A stretch of DNA of 64,000 nt, from positions 1-64,000 of the forward strand of contig NZ_JOGB01000045.1 of the NCBI RefSeq assembly GCF_000719335.1, written 5' to 3'. Source of the stretch: Streptomyces sp. NRRL S-87 (GTDB taxonomy: Bacteria > Actinomycetota > Actinomycetes > Streptomycetales > Streptomycetaceae). Made by a program: the position numbers and the translations under genes. Each line of letters starts with the position of its first letter. Positions within the stretch are counted from its first letter, which is position 1. The notes beneath the pieces are model-generated. The model saw only the letters and a program-made list of their open reading frames with translations, searched no databases and had not been told where the DNA came from. Positions 34,242 through 43,097 of this stretch are shown one piece after another.

Positions 34242-35408
34242 CTAGGCGTGCGCCGCCCGGCCCGGGGCGTACAGCTCCGTGACCGACGGGCCGCTGGCGG
34301 CCAGGGCCGCCGCCGCCCGCTGGGGCTGCGGAGTGCGCTGGTGCGGCACCGGACCCGCCTGCAGGTCCGCCACCGCGACGGCGTCGGCCTGCGGCCGGCG
34401 CGCCCGGTACGCGGACCGGTAGGCGGCCGGGGAGGACCCCAGCTGCCGCCGGAAGTGCCCGCGCAGCGCGACCGGCGACCGGAACCCGCAGCGCCCGGCG
34501 ACCTCGTCGACCGAGTAGTCGGAGGTCTCCAGCAGCCGCTGCGCCTGGAGCACCCGCTGGGTGATCAGCCACTGCAGCGGCGCGCTGCCGGTCAGGGACC
34601 GGAAGCGGCGGTCGAAGGTCCGCCGGCTCATGTACGCGCGGGCCGCCAGCGTCTCCACGTCGAACTGCTCGTGGAGGTGCTCCAGCGCCCACGCGACCAC
34701 CTCGGCCAGCGGGTCGGCGCCGATCTCCTCCGGCAGCGACCGGTCGAGGTAGCGCTCCTGGCCGCCCGTGCGGCGCGGCGGTACGACGAGCCTGCGGGCC
34801 AGGGCCCCGGCCGCCTCACTGCCGTGGTCGGTGCGCACGATGTGGAGGCACAGGTCGATCCCGGCCGCCGTGCCCGCCGACGTCAGCACGTCGCCGTCGT
34901 CGACGAACAGCTCGCGCGGATCGACGTGGACGGACGGGTACCGCTTGGCCAGCGTCGGCGCGTACATCCAGTGCGTCGTCGCCGGACGCCCGTCGAGCAG
35001 GCCGGCCGCGGCGAGCACGAAGGCCCCCGTGCACAGCCCGACGATCCGGGCTCCCTCCTCGTGCGCCAGACGCAGTGCGTCGAGCGCCTCGGGAGGTGGT
35101 GGTGAAGTGATGGACCGCCAGGCCGGGACGACGACGGTGCCCGCACGGGCGATCGCCTCCAGGCCGTACGGCGCGGTGAGTTCGAGGCCGCCCGTGGTCC
35201 GCAGGGGGCCTTCCTCGCCCGCGCAGACGAGCAGTCGGTATCGAGGCACTCCCGCGTCCTGCCGGTCAATGCCGAACACGGAGAGTGGGATGGAACTTTC
35301 GAAAATCGGTCCGCCGCTGAACAGCAGCACCGCGACGATCTCCCTGCGGCGGCGCCCCGCGAGCTTCCGCCCCGCGTCGATGGTGACGACGGTGGAGTCC
35401 TGGCTCAT
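34242..35408 (-). CDS. adpA: AdpA, AraC-family master developmental regulator
   Basis: 388 residues from ATG 35408. The N-terminal ThiJ/PfpI/DJ-1-like dimerisation domain is at about residues 22-190, with IVAVLLFSGGPIFESSIPLSVFGIDRQ and ARIVGLCTGAFVLAAAGLLDGRPATTHW. Two AraC helix-turn-helix motifs at about 225-315 (AARAYMSRRTFDRRFRSLTG and VDEVAGRCGFRSPVALRGHFRR) are essentially identical to characterised AdpA. The protein activates hundreds of genes for aerial growth and secondary metabolism. Streptomyces adpA normally contains a TTA codon read by the bldA tRNA; I found no TAA triplet on the plus strand across the gene, hence no TTA codon at all. AAGGGGGG lies 9 bases before the ATG; the upstream open frame is the promoter. 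The variable tail after residue 320 is Gln/Ala/Pro-rich. Confidence 0.96.
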   Translation of the reverse strand: MSQDSTVVTIDAGRKLAGRRRREIVAVLLFSGGPIFESSIPLSVFGIDRQDAGVPRYRLLVCAGEEGPLRTTGGLELTAPYGLEAIARAGTVVVPAWRSITSPPPPEALDALRLAHEEGARIVGLCTGAFVLAAAGLLDGRPATTHWMYAPTLAKRYPSVHVDPRELFVDDGDVLTSAGTAAGIDLCLHIVRTDHGSEAAGALARRLVVPPRRTGGQERYLDRSLPEEIGADPLAEVVAWALEHLHEQFDVETLAARAYMSRRTFDRRFRSLTGSAPLQWLITQRVLQAQRLLETSDYSVDEVAGRCGFRSPVALRGHFRRQLGSSPAAYRSAYRARRPQADAVAVADLQAGPVPHQRTPQPQRAAAALAASGPSVTELYAPGRAAHA

Positions 35409-35784
35409 GGCGCTAAGCCCCCCTTGGGTGTCGCGACTCCTTGGTCTGGTCGCACTGGCACGTTTCCCCTCGGCCTTGCACGTGTTCCCCCGCCGTAAAT
35501 ACATGATCGAATCTACTGCGTCGCGTGGTGTCGGCGTGACAAGTTCAGCACGCAGCGCTATGTCGACTTGGCAACTTGGCGTAAAGCATTCGATCAGGAA
35601 GCGTTCCACTCTGCGACCTTGGTGGGAAGCGCGCCTGGCGGCGGTGGCCTGTACCGGTAGGGTGTCGCGCCCCCTACTGGGGTGTCGTCGCTGGTGGTGG
35701 GGGGGTTGGGTGGACATTCCGCCAAGGGTTGTGCCCGAAACCGAAGTTGGCTGAAATCAATCGCTGGGCGGGTGTGCGAACCGG
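35409..35784. promoter_or_regulatory. Long adpA upstream region
   Basis: 376 bp without a supported gene and less GC-rich than surrounding coding DNA near 35480-35600. In other streptomycetes the adpA promoter lies in such a long region and receives AdpA itself, BldD and gamma-butyrolactone receptors. I found no perfect AdpA site (TGGCSNGWWY) or BldD palindrome here. Confidence 0.5.
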
Positions 35785-36174
35785 TCAGTCGTGCGGGGGC
35801 GGGTTGGCGCCACCGTGACATCCGCGGTGCACCCCGGCCCCGGTGCGCGAGTGCCGGCCCCGGTGGCCCGGGTGGCCGTGGCCCGGCTCGGCCGCGGCCG
35901 GTACGCGCGCCGCCGCCCGCGCGTTCTTCTCGGAGGCGCGCAGCATGACCCGGCACACGGCCGTGACGACGACCAGCCCGAGCGTGGCGACCGCGGCCCC
36001 GCCGAAGGTGGTCCCGTACACCACGAGGACCACCGGAACCAGGACGCAACTGAAGGCGGCCCACCGTACGACATCCCCGGCGGCGTCCCCGGACGGGTGA
36101 ACCGACTGCGGCACGGGTGACGGGGGGCCGGGGCGGGCGGAATGGGCGGAGTGGTGGACTCCAGGACCGGGCAC
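35785..36174 (-). CDS. Hypothetical membrane protein upstream of adpA
   Basis: 129 residues from GTG 36174 (AGGGAGC upstream). The N-terminal 35 residues are Pro/His-rich. Two membrane segments at about 36-80 (VVRWAAFSCVLVPVVLVVYGTTFGGAAVATLGLVVVTAV) are followed by a His/Gly/Arg-rich C-terminus (GHGHPGHRGRHSRTGAGVHRG) that could bind metal. I do not recognise the family. The 295 bp between it and the stress-protein gene hold no gene. Confidence 0.6.
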   Translation of the reverse strand: MPGPGVHHSAHSARPGPPSPVPQSVHPSGDAAGDVVRWAAFSCVLVPVVLVVYGTTFGGAAVATLGLVVVTAVCRVMLRASEKNARAAARVPAAAEPGHGHPGHRGRHSRTGAGVHRGCHGGANPPPHD

Positions 36175-36469
36175 GGAGCGCTCCCTGCGGGCTCTTCGGG
36201 GACGGTCTGACCTTTGATCAACGCGCCGCGCGAGGTCTCGGTCACTCTCCGCCAGGGTGTCTCGTCACGGACGGTAGGCAGGACGGGGCATTGCCAACTC
36301 CCCCCGGCTCCGGCATGCTCCACGGGATGCTTTCCCAAGGGACGGACGGCCCTGTGCAGGGGAGGAGTGTCGCCGTACCCTTGGGGGTATGGGCTTGGGA
36401 AGATGATTCCCGGACACAGCTTCGTCACCCTCTGTTGCCTCCACTAGGACTTTCTTCGCCGAGACACCC

Positions 36470-36997
36470 ATGGCCGGTCACGAATTCCCCGAACCCGCGA
36501 GCCGCAAGCGCAGGCGGGTAGCCGATCCCGCGGCGGACCTCCGAGCGGTCGAAGAGCCGCGCCATCCGTGCGATCCCGCCTTCCGGCACGGTGTCGTGGT
36601 CGGTTTCGACGGGTCGACCTCCAGCGAGCGTGCCCTCGCCTACGCCATCGGCATGGCCAAGCGCTCCGGCTCCGGTCTGATCATCGTGCACGTGGCCAAC
36701 CGGCTGCCCACCACCGTCTGGGCCGGCTGCGAGCCGCCCGTCTTCGTCGACGTGCCCGACCACCGCACCGAGGTCCTCGGGCTCGAACTCGCCTGTGCCG
36801 ACTACCTCGCCGAGGTCCCCTGGATCCTGGTCGAGCGCGGCGGCGACATCTGCCACGAGCTGGAGGAGGTCGGCCGGGAGTACTCCGCCGACGCCATCGT
36901 GGTGGGCTCCACCCACGGCATCGTCGGCAAGCTCTTCGGCTCCGTGGCGGGCCGGCTGGCCAAGCGCGCTCAGCGACCGGTCGTTGTCATTCCGTGA
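36470..36997 (+). CDS. Universal stress protein (UspA family)
   Basis: 175 residues with one Usp domain at about 45-175. VVVGFDGSTSSERALAYAIGMA opens it and VVGSTHGIVGKLFGSVAGRLAKRAQRPVVVIP closes it. The G-x2-G-x8/9-G-S ATP-binding signature is present, so it is likely the nucleotide-binding class. The first 44 residues are an Arg/Pro-rich extension. No clear operon partner; the next gene begins 87 bp later on the same strand. Confidence 0.9.
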   Translation: MAGHEFPEPASRKRRRVADPAADLRAVEEPRHPCDPAFRHGVVVGFDGSTSSERALAYAIGMAKRSGSGLIIVHVANRLPTTVWAGCEPPVFVDVPDHRTEVLGLELACADYLAEVPWILVERGGDICHELEEVGREYSADAIVVGSTHGIVGKLFGSVAGRLAKRAQRPVVVIP

Positions 36998-37084
36998 CCA
37001 CGAACGGGTGCATTGTTCCTTTGTGAAGGGAACATAAAAGTCGCTGGGTAGCAGCAGAAAAGTGCAGATCGAAGGGAGCCCGCC

Positions 37085-37654
37085 GTGGACAATGACGTCT
37101 CCGCGGGGAGCAAGGCCACGACTTCCACCCTCGGGCACATCGCCCTGGGTCTCACCCTTCTCGCGTTCGGTATCGGCCACACCGGCGTCATCGACGGCGT
37201 GACCGCGGCCGACTCCGTCTCGCTCGCCACGTACGTCGGCGGACTCACGCTGTTCGTCCTCGGTGTCCTCGAGTACCGCGGCGGCAACGGCTTCAACGGC
37301 ACCGCCTTCGCCGGCCTCGGCGCCCTCTGGTTCACGTGGGCCAACGCGGCCGGCGGGAAGGTCTCCGAGGACGCTGCCGGAACGTTTCTGGTCCTGTTCG
37401 CCCTGCTCGCGCTGACCCTTGCGGCAGCCGCGCCGGGCGGGCTCTTCAGTCAGGGAGTCTACGCCCTGCAGTTCCTCTCCCTCCTCCTGCTGGCCGTATC
37501 CGCCTTCGCGGACGCCGGCTCCCTGGCCAAGGCGGGCGGCTGGGTCGCCGCCGTCGGCGGCCTGCTGGCCTGGTACGGCGCTACGGCCGCGCTCACCGGC
37601 TGGCCGGTCTCGGTCCGCCGCGCCTCCGGCAGCGGGGCGGTGGCCGCGGGCTGA
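37085..37654 (+). CDS. GPR1/FUN34/YaaH-family (SatP-like) acetate permease-like protein
   Basis: 189 residues from GTG 37085, six predicted membrane segments. LGHIALGLTLLAFGIGHTGV corresponds to the family N-terminal NPAPLGL-type region but lacks the classical NPAPLG motif. YVGGLTLFVLGVLEYRGGNGFNGTAFAGLGALWFTWA matches the second signature. Family members move acetate or succinate with protons. GAAGGGAG precedes the start. A strong hairpin follows. Confidence 0.85.
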   Translation: MDNDVSAGSKATTSTLGHIALGLTLLAFGIGHTGVIDGVTAADSVSLATYVGGLTLFVLGVLEYRGGNGFNGTAFAGLGALWFTWANAAGGKVSEDAAGTFLVLFALLALTLAAAAPGGLFSQGVYALQFLSLLLLAVSAFADAGSLAKAGGWVAAVGGLLAWYGATAALTGWPVSVRRASGSGAVAAG

Positions 37655-37708
37655 GCGCTCGTACCGCCGACCGTCCGACGGCGCAACGCGCGACGCGACG
37701 CGCACATG

Positions 37709-37744
37709 GGAAGGCCCCTCGTGCAGGAGCACGAGGGGCCTTCC
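37709..37744. terminator. Bidirectional terminator between permease and glmS
   Basis: About 15-bp stem: GGAAGGCCCCTCGTG starting at 37709 pairs with CACGAGGGGCCTTCC ending at 37744, loop about 5 bases. It serves two convergent genes. Confidence 0.88.
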
Positions 37745-37760
37745 GCGTCCACCGTCGCGA

Positions 37761-39578
37761 CTACTCGACGGTGACGGACTTCGCCAGGTTGCGCGGCTTG
37801 TCGATGTCCCGGCCCAGGGCCAGTGCGGTGTGGTACGCCAGCAGCTGCAGCGGGATGCCCATCAGGATCGGGTCCAGCTCGTCCTCGTTCTTCGGGACGA
37901 GGATGGTGTGGTCCGCCTTCTCCTGCTCGGTGTGCGCGACCGCGAGGATCCGGCCGCTGCGGGCCTTGATCTCCTCCAGCGCCGCGCGGTTCTTCTCCAG
38001 CAGCGAGTCGCTCGGCACGATCGCGACGGTCGGCATGGCCGGCTCGATCAGGGCCAGCGGGCCGTGCTTGAGCTCGGAGGCCGGGTACGCCTCGGCGTGG
38101 ATGTAGGAGATCTCCTTCAGCTTGAGGGAGGCCTCCAGCGCGACCGGGTAGCCGCGGACACGGCCGATGAACATCATCGACTTGGCCTCCGCGTACTCGG
38201 CGGCCAGCTTCTTGATGTCCTCTTCGCCCTCGAGGATCTCCTGGATCTGCGCGGGCAGCTTGCGCAGGCCCTCGATGATCCGCTTGCCGTCGGCCACCGA
38301 CAGGTCGCGGATGCGGCCCAGGTGCAGGGCGAGCAGCGCGAAGGCGACGACGGTGTTGGTGAAGCACTTGGTGGAGACGACGCAGACCTCGGGGCCGGCG
38401 TGCACGTACACGCCGCCGTCGGCCTCGCGGGCGATGGCCGAGCCGACCACGTTGACCACGCCGAGGACGCGGGCGCCCTTGCGCTTGAGCTCCTGGACGG
38501 CGGCCAGCACGTCGTACGTCTCGCCCGACTGCGAGACGGCGATGTACAGGGTGTCGGGGTCCACGACCGGGTTGCGGTAGCGGAACTCGGAGGCCGGCTC
38601 GGAGTCGGCCGGGATGCGGGCCAGGCCCTCGATGAGCGAGGCGCCGATCATGCCCGCGTGGTACGAGGTGCCGCAGCCGAGGATCTTCACGCGGCGGATG
38701 CCGCGGGCCTCGCGGGCGTCGAGGTTCAGGCCGCCCAGGTGGACGGTGGAGAACTTCTCGTCGATGCGGCCGCGCAGCACGCGGTCGACCGCGTCGGGCT
38801 GCTCGCAGATCTCCTTGTGCATGTACGTGTCGTGGCCGCCCATGTCGTAGGAGGCGGCCTCCCACTCCACGGTCTCGGGCGTGGCGGTGGTGCGGGTGCC
38901 CGAGGTGGTGTACGTGCGGAAGTCGTCGGCCTTGAGGGTGGCCATCTCGCCGTCGTCGAGGGTGACGACCTGGCGGGTGTGGGAGATCAGCGCGGCGACG
39001 TCGGAGGCGACGAACATCTCCTTCTCGCCGATGCCGAGGACGACCGGCGAGCCGTTGCGGGCCACGACGATGCGGTCCGGGAAGTCCTGGTGCATGACGG
39101 CGATGCCGTACGTGCCCTCGATCAGCTTCAGCGCGTCGCGGACCTTCTCCTCCAGGGAGTCGGCCTGGGAGCGGGCGACGAGGTGGGTGATGACCTCGGT
39201 GTCGGTCTCGGAGGCGAAGACGACGCCGTCGGCCTCGAGCTTGGCGCGCAGCTCGGCGGCGTTGTCGACGATGCCGTTGTGGACGACGGCGACCTTGTTC
39301 TCGGGGTCCAGGTGCGGGTGCGAGTTGGTGTCGCTCGGCGCGCCGTGGGTGGCCCAGCGGGTGTGCGCGATGCCGGTGGTGCCGGCGAAGCGCTTGGGGA
39401 CCCGGGACTCCAGCTCGCGGACGCGGCCCTTGGCCTTGACGACCTTCAGGGCCGGCGTCTTGGGGCTGTTGACGACGATGCCCGCCGAGTCGTAGCCGCG
39501 GTACTCGAGGCGCTGCAGGCCTTCGAGCAGCAGCGGAGCCACGTCGCGCTTGCCGATGTAACCGACGATTCCGCACAT
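37761..39578 (-). CDS. glmS: Glutamine--fructose-6-phosphate aminotransferase (isomerizing)
   Basis: 605 residues, standard length. The N-terminal nucleophile C2 is in MCGIVGYIG. The Ntn glutaminase domain (about 1-230) has RWATHGAPSDTNSHP and HNGIVDNAAELRAKL. Two SIS domains follow (GCGTSYHAGMIGASLIEG and GRVRGYPVALEASLKLKEISYIHAEAY). It ends with KSVTVE. It makes glucosamine-6-phosphate for cell-wall and, in streptomycetes, a DasR effector. A second glmS is usual in this genus. The neighbour GH20 enzyme releases GlcNAc, so the local set connects chitin breakdown with amino-sugar synthesis. Confidence 0.96.
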   Translation of the reverse strand: MCGIVGYIGKRDVAPLLLEGLQRLEYRGYDSAGIVVNSPKTPALKVVKAKGRVRELESRVPKRFAGTTGIAHTRWATHGAPSDTNSHPHLDPENKVAVVHNGIVDNAAELRAKLEADGVVFASETDTEVITHLVARSQADSLEEKVRDALKLIEGTYGIAVMHQDFPDRIVVARNGSPVVLGIGEKEMFVASDVAALISHTRQVVTLDDGEMATLKADDFRTYTTSGTRTTATPETVEWEAASYDMGGHDTYMHKEICEQPDAVDRVLRGRIDEKFSTVHLGGLNLDAREARGIRRVKILGCGTSYHAGMIGASLIEGLARIPADSEPASEFRYRNPVVDPDTLYIAVSQSGETYDVLAAVQELKRKGARVLGVVNVVGSAIAREADGGVYVHAGPEVCVVSTKCFTNTVVAFALLALHLGRIRDLSVADGKRIIEGLRKLPAQIQEILEGEEDIKKLAAEYAEAKSMMFIGRVRGYPVALEASLKLKEISYIHAEAYPASELKHGPLALIEPAMPTVAIVPSDSLLEKNRAALEEIKARSGRILAVAHTEQEKADHTILVPKNEDELDPILMGIPLQLLAYHTALALGRDIDKPRNLAKSVTVE

Positions 39579-39625
39579 ATGGGTGAAAGTCCTCCGAAGT
39601 CTTGGGTGTGCTGTGTTCGGCCGCT

Positions 39626-39940
39626 TCAGCCGTAGACGATGCGGCGCAGCTGCCGGAGGGACAGTTCCGGCGGCGCCACGGCGCGGTGCGGCAGCTCGGC
39701 CGCGATCCGCTCGAAGATCTCCGCGTTCACCGAGCCGCCGGCCTGGAGCTCCCGGTGGCGACGGCGGACGAACTCCTCGGTCGTCTCGTCGAAGTACGCC
39801 AGCACGTCGAGCACCACCCGGGAGGCCTCGCCGCGCTGTAGCGCGGTGCTGCGCACCAGGTGGTCGACGAGGTCGTCATGTGACGGGCGGCGATCGAGCA
39901 CTCGTAGATATTGAGGTCTCGACGCCGTGGAATGCAACAT
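39626..39940 (-). CDS. Conserved hypothetical protein upstream of glmS
   Basis: 104 residues from ATG 39940, 47 bp upstream of glmS on the same strand and probably co-transcribed. Helical and charged: HDDLVDHLVRSTALQRGEASRVVLDVLAYFDETTEEFVRRRHRELQA, then IFERIAAELPHRAVAPPELSLRQLRRIVYG. The conserved C-terminus suggests a small dimeric regulator or adaptor. I do not recognise a function. A longer start inside 39941-40084 cannot be excluded. Confidence 0.75.
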   Translation of the reverse strand: MLHSTASRPQYLRVLDRRPSHDDLVDHLVRSTALQRGEASRVVLDVLAYFDETTEEFVRRRHRELQAGGSVNAEIFERIAAELPHRAVAPPELSLRQLRRIVYG

Positions 39941-40121
39941 TCCTGCCCGATTCCGGGCAGGAATCACAAGGTACGGACCAATGGAATCCGAGATTCCGCT
40001 AAAGTCCGGGCAAATCGCCCCTCCGTGATGGCTCCTGGTGACGACCCCCTTACGGATGGACTCCCGCCCCGCCCGGCTGCGCATGCCGGTTCCGGCGCCG
40101 GAGCGCCCCTATATGTAGGGA

Positions 40122-41744
40122 ATGCGACTGCTGAGTGGGCTGAACGGGCCGCGGGGCCCGCGGCGACCGTCCGGACCGCTGGGGCTCCTGGCCCTGGCGG
40201 TGTGCGCGGCGCTGCTCGTACCGGTGTCGGCGGCGGGTGCCGGCCAGCGGGCGCGGGCCGCGGACCCGACGGCGTACGACCGGATCGTGCCGGCCCCGGC
40301 GCACACCGCCCCCGGCGGCCCCGGCTACCGGCTCGACGCCCGCACGGTGATCCGCACCACCGCCGGGTCGGCCGCGGCCCGCGGGGTCGGGGAGCTGCTC
40401 GCCCGCGCGCTGCGCCCCGCGACCGGGCTGGCGCTGCGGGTGTCCGGCACGGACGCGGGCGGGTCCGCCGCCGACGGGATCCGGCTGCGCCTGGACGCGC
40501 GCGCGGCCGACCAGGGGGAGGAGGGCTACCGCCTCCGGGCCGACGGCACCGGAGTCGTGATCACCGCGTACCGTCCCGCCGGCCTCTTCCGGGGCGCGCA
40601 GACGCTGCGGCAGCTGGTGCCGGTGACCGGCCGGCCGGTGGTGGCGGGAGGCACCGTCGCGGACGCCCCGCGCTTCCCGTACCGGGGCGCCATGATCGAC
40701 ATCGCCCGCCACTTCTTCACCGTCGAGCAGGTCAAGCGCTACCTCGACCGGCTCGCCCTCTACAAGGTCAACGTCCTGCACCTGCACCTCACCGACGACC
40801 AGGGCTGGCGCCTGGCGGTCGACTCCTGGCCGCGGCTGGCCGAGCACGGCGGCGGCACCGAGGTCGGCGGCGGCCCCGGCGGGTACTGGACGAAGGCGCA
40901 GTACCGGGACCTGGTGCGGTACGCGGGGGAGCGGTACGTGGAGGTGGTCCCGGAGATCGACATGCCGGGCCACGTGAACGCGGCCCTGGCCTCGTACGCC
41001 GAGCTGAACTGCGACGGCGTCGCCCCGGCCCGGTACACCGGCACCAAGGTCGGCTTCAGCTCGCTGTGCGTCGCGAAGGAGCGGACGTACGAGTTCGTGG
41101 CGGACGTGCTGCGGGAGGTGGCGGAGCTGACCCCCGGCCGCTACCTCCACATCGGCGGGGACGAGGCGTACGCCACCCCGCACGCCGACTACGCCACCTT
41201 CATGGGGCGGGCCCAGCAGGCGGTGGTGGCGCAGGGGAAGACGGTGCTGGCCTGGCACCAGCTGGCGGGCGCCGGACCGGTCTCGGGCACCGCACTGCAG
41301 TACTGGGGCCTGGACCGCACGCCGGCCGCGGAGAAGGCGAAGGTCGCCGGGGCGGTGCGGGCGGGGGCGAAGGTGGTGCTGTCCCCGGCGGACCGGGCGT
41401 ACCTCGACATGAAGTACGACGCGGCGACCCGGCCGGGGCTGAGCTGGGCCGGGTACGTGCCGGTGCGGCGGGCGTACGAGTGGGACCCGGGCGCGTACCT
41501 GGCCGGCGTCGAGGAGGCGGCGGTGCTGGGCGTGGAGGCCGCGCTGTGGACCGAGACCGTCGCGACCACGGCGGACGCCGACCTGATGGCCTTCCCGCGC
41601 GCGCTCGGCATCGCCGAGCTGGGCTGGTCGCCCGCCTCGGCGCTGTCGTGGGACGCGTACCGGCTGCGACTGGCCGCGCAGGGGCCCCGGCTGACGGCAC
41701 TGGGGGTGGGGTACTACCGGGCGCCGGAGGTGCCTTGGGCGTAG
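40122..41744 (+). CDS. Secreted GH20 beta-N-acetylhexosaminidase
   Basis: 540 residues. Signal peptide of about 45 residues (GLLALAVCAALLVPVSAAGAG). An N-terminal GH20b support domain (about 50-175) is followed by the catalytic barrel from RFPYRGAMIDIARHFFTVEQVKRYLDRLALYKVNVLHLHLTDDQ (read as separate motifs) with the catalytic pair D347-E348 in HIGGDEA. Later WHQLAG and LWTETV line the site. It removes terminal GlcNAc from chitin oligomers, completing the work of the GH18 chitinase. A weak DasR-like sequence lies upstream (rc TGGTCCGTACCT at 39969-39980). Confidence 0.94.
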   Translation: MRLLSGLNGPRGPRRPSGPLGLLALAVCAALLVPVSAAGAGQRARAADPTAYDRIVPAPAHTAPGGPGYRLDARTVIRTTAGSAAARGVGELLARALRPATGLALRVSGTDAGGSAADGIRLRLDARAADQGEEGYRLRADGTGVVITAYRPAGLFRGAQTLRQLVPVTGRPVVAGGTVADAPRFPYRGAMIDIARHFFTVEQVKRYLDRLALYKVNVLHLHLTDDQGWRLAVDSWPRLAEHGGGTEVGGGPGGYWTKAQYRDLVRYAGERYVEVVPEIDMPGHVNAALASYAELNCDGVAPARYTGTKVGFSSLCVAKERTYEFVADVLREVAELTPGRYLHIGGDEAYATPHADYATFMGRAQQAVVAQGKTVLAWHQLAGAGPVSGTALQYWGLDRTPAAEKAKVAGAVRAGAKVVLSPADRAYLDMKYDAATRPGLSWAGYVPVRRAYEWDPGAYLAGVEEAAVLGVEAALWTETVATTADADLMAFPRALGIAELGWSPASALSWDAYRLRLAAQGPRLTALGVGYYRAPEVPWA

Positions 41745-41838
41745 GGGGAGGGCTGGTACGCCCGGCGTCGCCGTGCGCGGCAAGCTCTGGTACGGACGGG
41801 GCGCGCCTACGGCCTGAGGGCCCCCTGCAGCGGTGGCG

Positions 41839-42180
41839 TCAGTGGGCGGGGCGTCGGCCGGTCGCGAAGGCCGCGCCGGCCACCACGGTGACGGCCGCGG
41901 CCGCCGCGCCGGCGGCCATGATGCCGCCGCGGGACCGCCAGGAGAGGGTCGACCAGCACGACTGGGCGGACAGCACCGAGCCGAGGCTCAGCCACGAGCC
42001 GGCCGAGAGGGCGGAGGCGGCCGAGCCGATCGAACCGAACGAGAGCGCGCTGCCCACCGAGCCGACGGACAGCACGGATCCGGCCGAGCCGATGGAGAGG
42101 ACCGAGTCCACGGACCCGATCGACAGGATCGAGTTCCGTGACCAGAGGGACAGGGACGAGGCCGCGCAGCGCTTCTGCAT
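41839..42180 (-). CDS. Small Ser/Gly-repeat protein with C-terminal membrane segment
   Basis: 113 residues. Residues about 17-70 consist of repeats of the type S-x-L-S-x-G-S (SILSIGSVDSVLSIGSAG, SVLSVGSVGSALSFGS, GSWLSLGSVLS). They have hydrophobic residues every three positions, as in short beta-helices. A C-terminal hydrophobic stretch (IMAAGAAAAAVTVVAGAAFA) with positive residues on both sides is a probable membrane anchor. I do not know the family. The opposite strand is also open, but the regular repeat and anchor favour this frame. Confidence 0.65.
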   Translation of the reverse strand: MQKRCAASSLSLWSRNSILSIGSVDSVLSIGSAGSVLSVGSVGSALSFGSIGSAASALSAGSWLSLGSVLSAQSCWSTLSWRSRGGIMAAGAAAAAVTVVAGAAFATGRRPAH

Positions 42181-42255
42181 GCCGTGATCGTAGGCGTGGA
42201 CCGGCCGCCGCGCGCCCCTTCCACCGACTTGTCGGCGGGCCGGTGTTGCCCGGCG

Positions 42256-42885
42256 CTACCCGGCGGAGCTCCGCCTGAGAGTGATCGCCCCGAGGTCGAG
42301 GTCGATCGGGAACGGCACCGGGACCTTCAGCCGGTCGTGGAAGATCCCGGTGGCGACGTAGGCGCGGGTGGCGGGGTCGAGCTCGTAGACGTAGACGACG
42401 GCCCGGCCCTCGGCGTTCTCCACCCGCCAGAAGTGCGGGATGCGGGCGCGGGCGTACTTCAGGGGCTTGGTGTCCCGGTCCGGGCCGACGGACTCGGGGG
42501 AGACGACCTCGACGGCGAGTCGGACGGCGGACGCGGGGAGTCTGGTCAGGTCCGGATCGGCGAGGACGTCCCCGGTGGCGACGACGACGTCGGGCTCGGG
42601 CCGGTTCTGCCGGTCGATGTCGACGGTGAACTCGCGGACGACCTCAAGCCCCGTGAGGACCGCGGACTGGAGCCCGCCGCGGAGGAAGTCGACGGCCCGC
42701 ACGTGGAACAGCGTCCGCGTCCGCGCGAAGACGAGCTGCCCGTCGATCAACTCGGTGTGCGGAGGAAGGCCCCGAAGCCGGTCGAGGTCGTCGGCGGCCC
42801 AGCCGCCGGGAGGGGGGACGGGCCAGCGGAACCAGGGTTCAGGCTCGGGCGGCTCGGGGGCGACGTGCGTCGGGGAGGGTCCCAT
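42256..42885 (-). CDS. Uma2-family endonuclease-like protein
   Basis: 209 residues from ATG 42885 (GGAGGG just upstream). The Uma2 core reads ELIDGQLVFARTRTLFHVRAVDFLRGGL, then RPEPDVVVATGDV, RLAVEVVSPESVGPDRDTKPLKYARARIPHFWRVEN with the E-V-V and K-x-x-x-Y-A-x-x-x-I-P signature. Function of these proteins is unsettled. The frame stays open to 43113, but that extension is not family-like and overlaps the next gene. It is a relative of the gene at 23893-24489. Confidence 0.85.
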   Translation of the reverse strand: MGPSPTHVAPEPPEPEPWFRWPVPPPGGWAADDLDRLRGLPPHTELIDGQLVFARTRTLFHVRAVDFLRGGLQSAVLTGLEVVREFTVDIDRQNRPEPDVVVATGDVLADPDLTRLPASAVRLAVEVVSPESVGPDRDTKPLKYARARIPHFWRVENAEGRAVVYVYELDPATRAYVATGIFHDRLKVPVPFPIDLDLGAITLRRSSAG

Positions 42886-43097
42886 GGCCCGCATCCTCAC
42901 CCGCGCGCCGGGCGCATCGCCGGGGAGTACCGGAACGCCGACCGCACGTGTGAACCATGCAGCGGAGTTGACTCCGTCACCTGCCAACGGCATATGCGTG
43001 ACGCCGGCGGGGATGAGGCCCGACGACGACGCGACGTGGAACGCGACGCTCAGCCGGTTCGCCTCCCGCACCCGGGCAGCCAGTTCCTCGCGGTCCC

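Noticed and set aside
35409..35784. AdpA autoregulatory sites upstream of adpA
   Set aside because: TGGC-containing sequences occur but none fits TGGCSNGWWY fully; I list only the region.
39969..39980. DasR-like site before the GH20 gene
   Set aside because: Only about 8 of 12 core bases match, so I do not list it as a separate feature.
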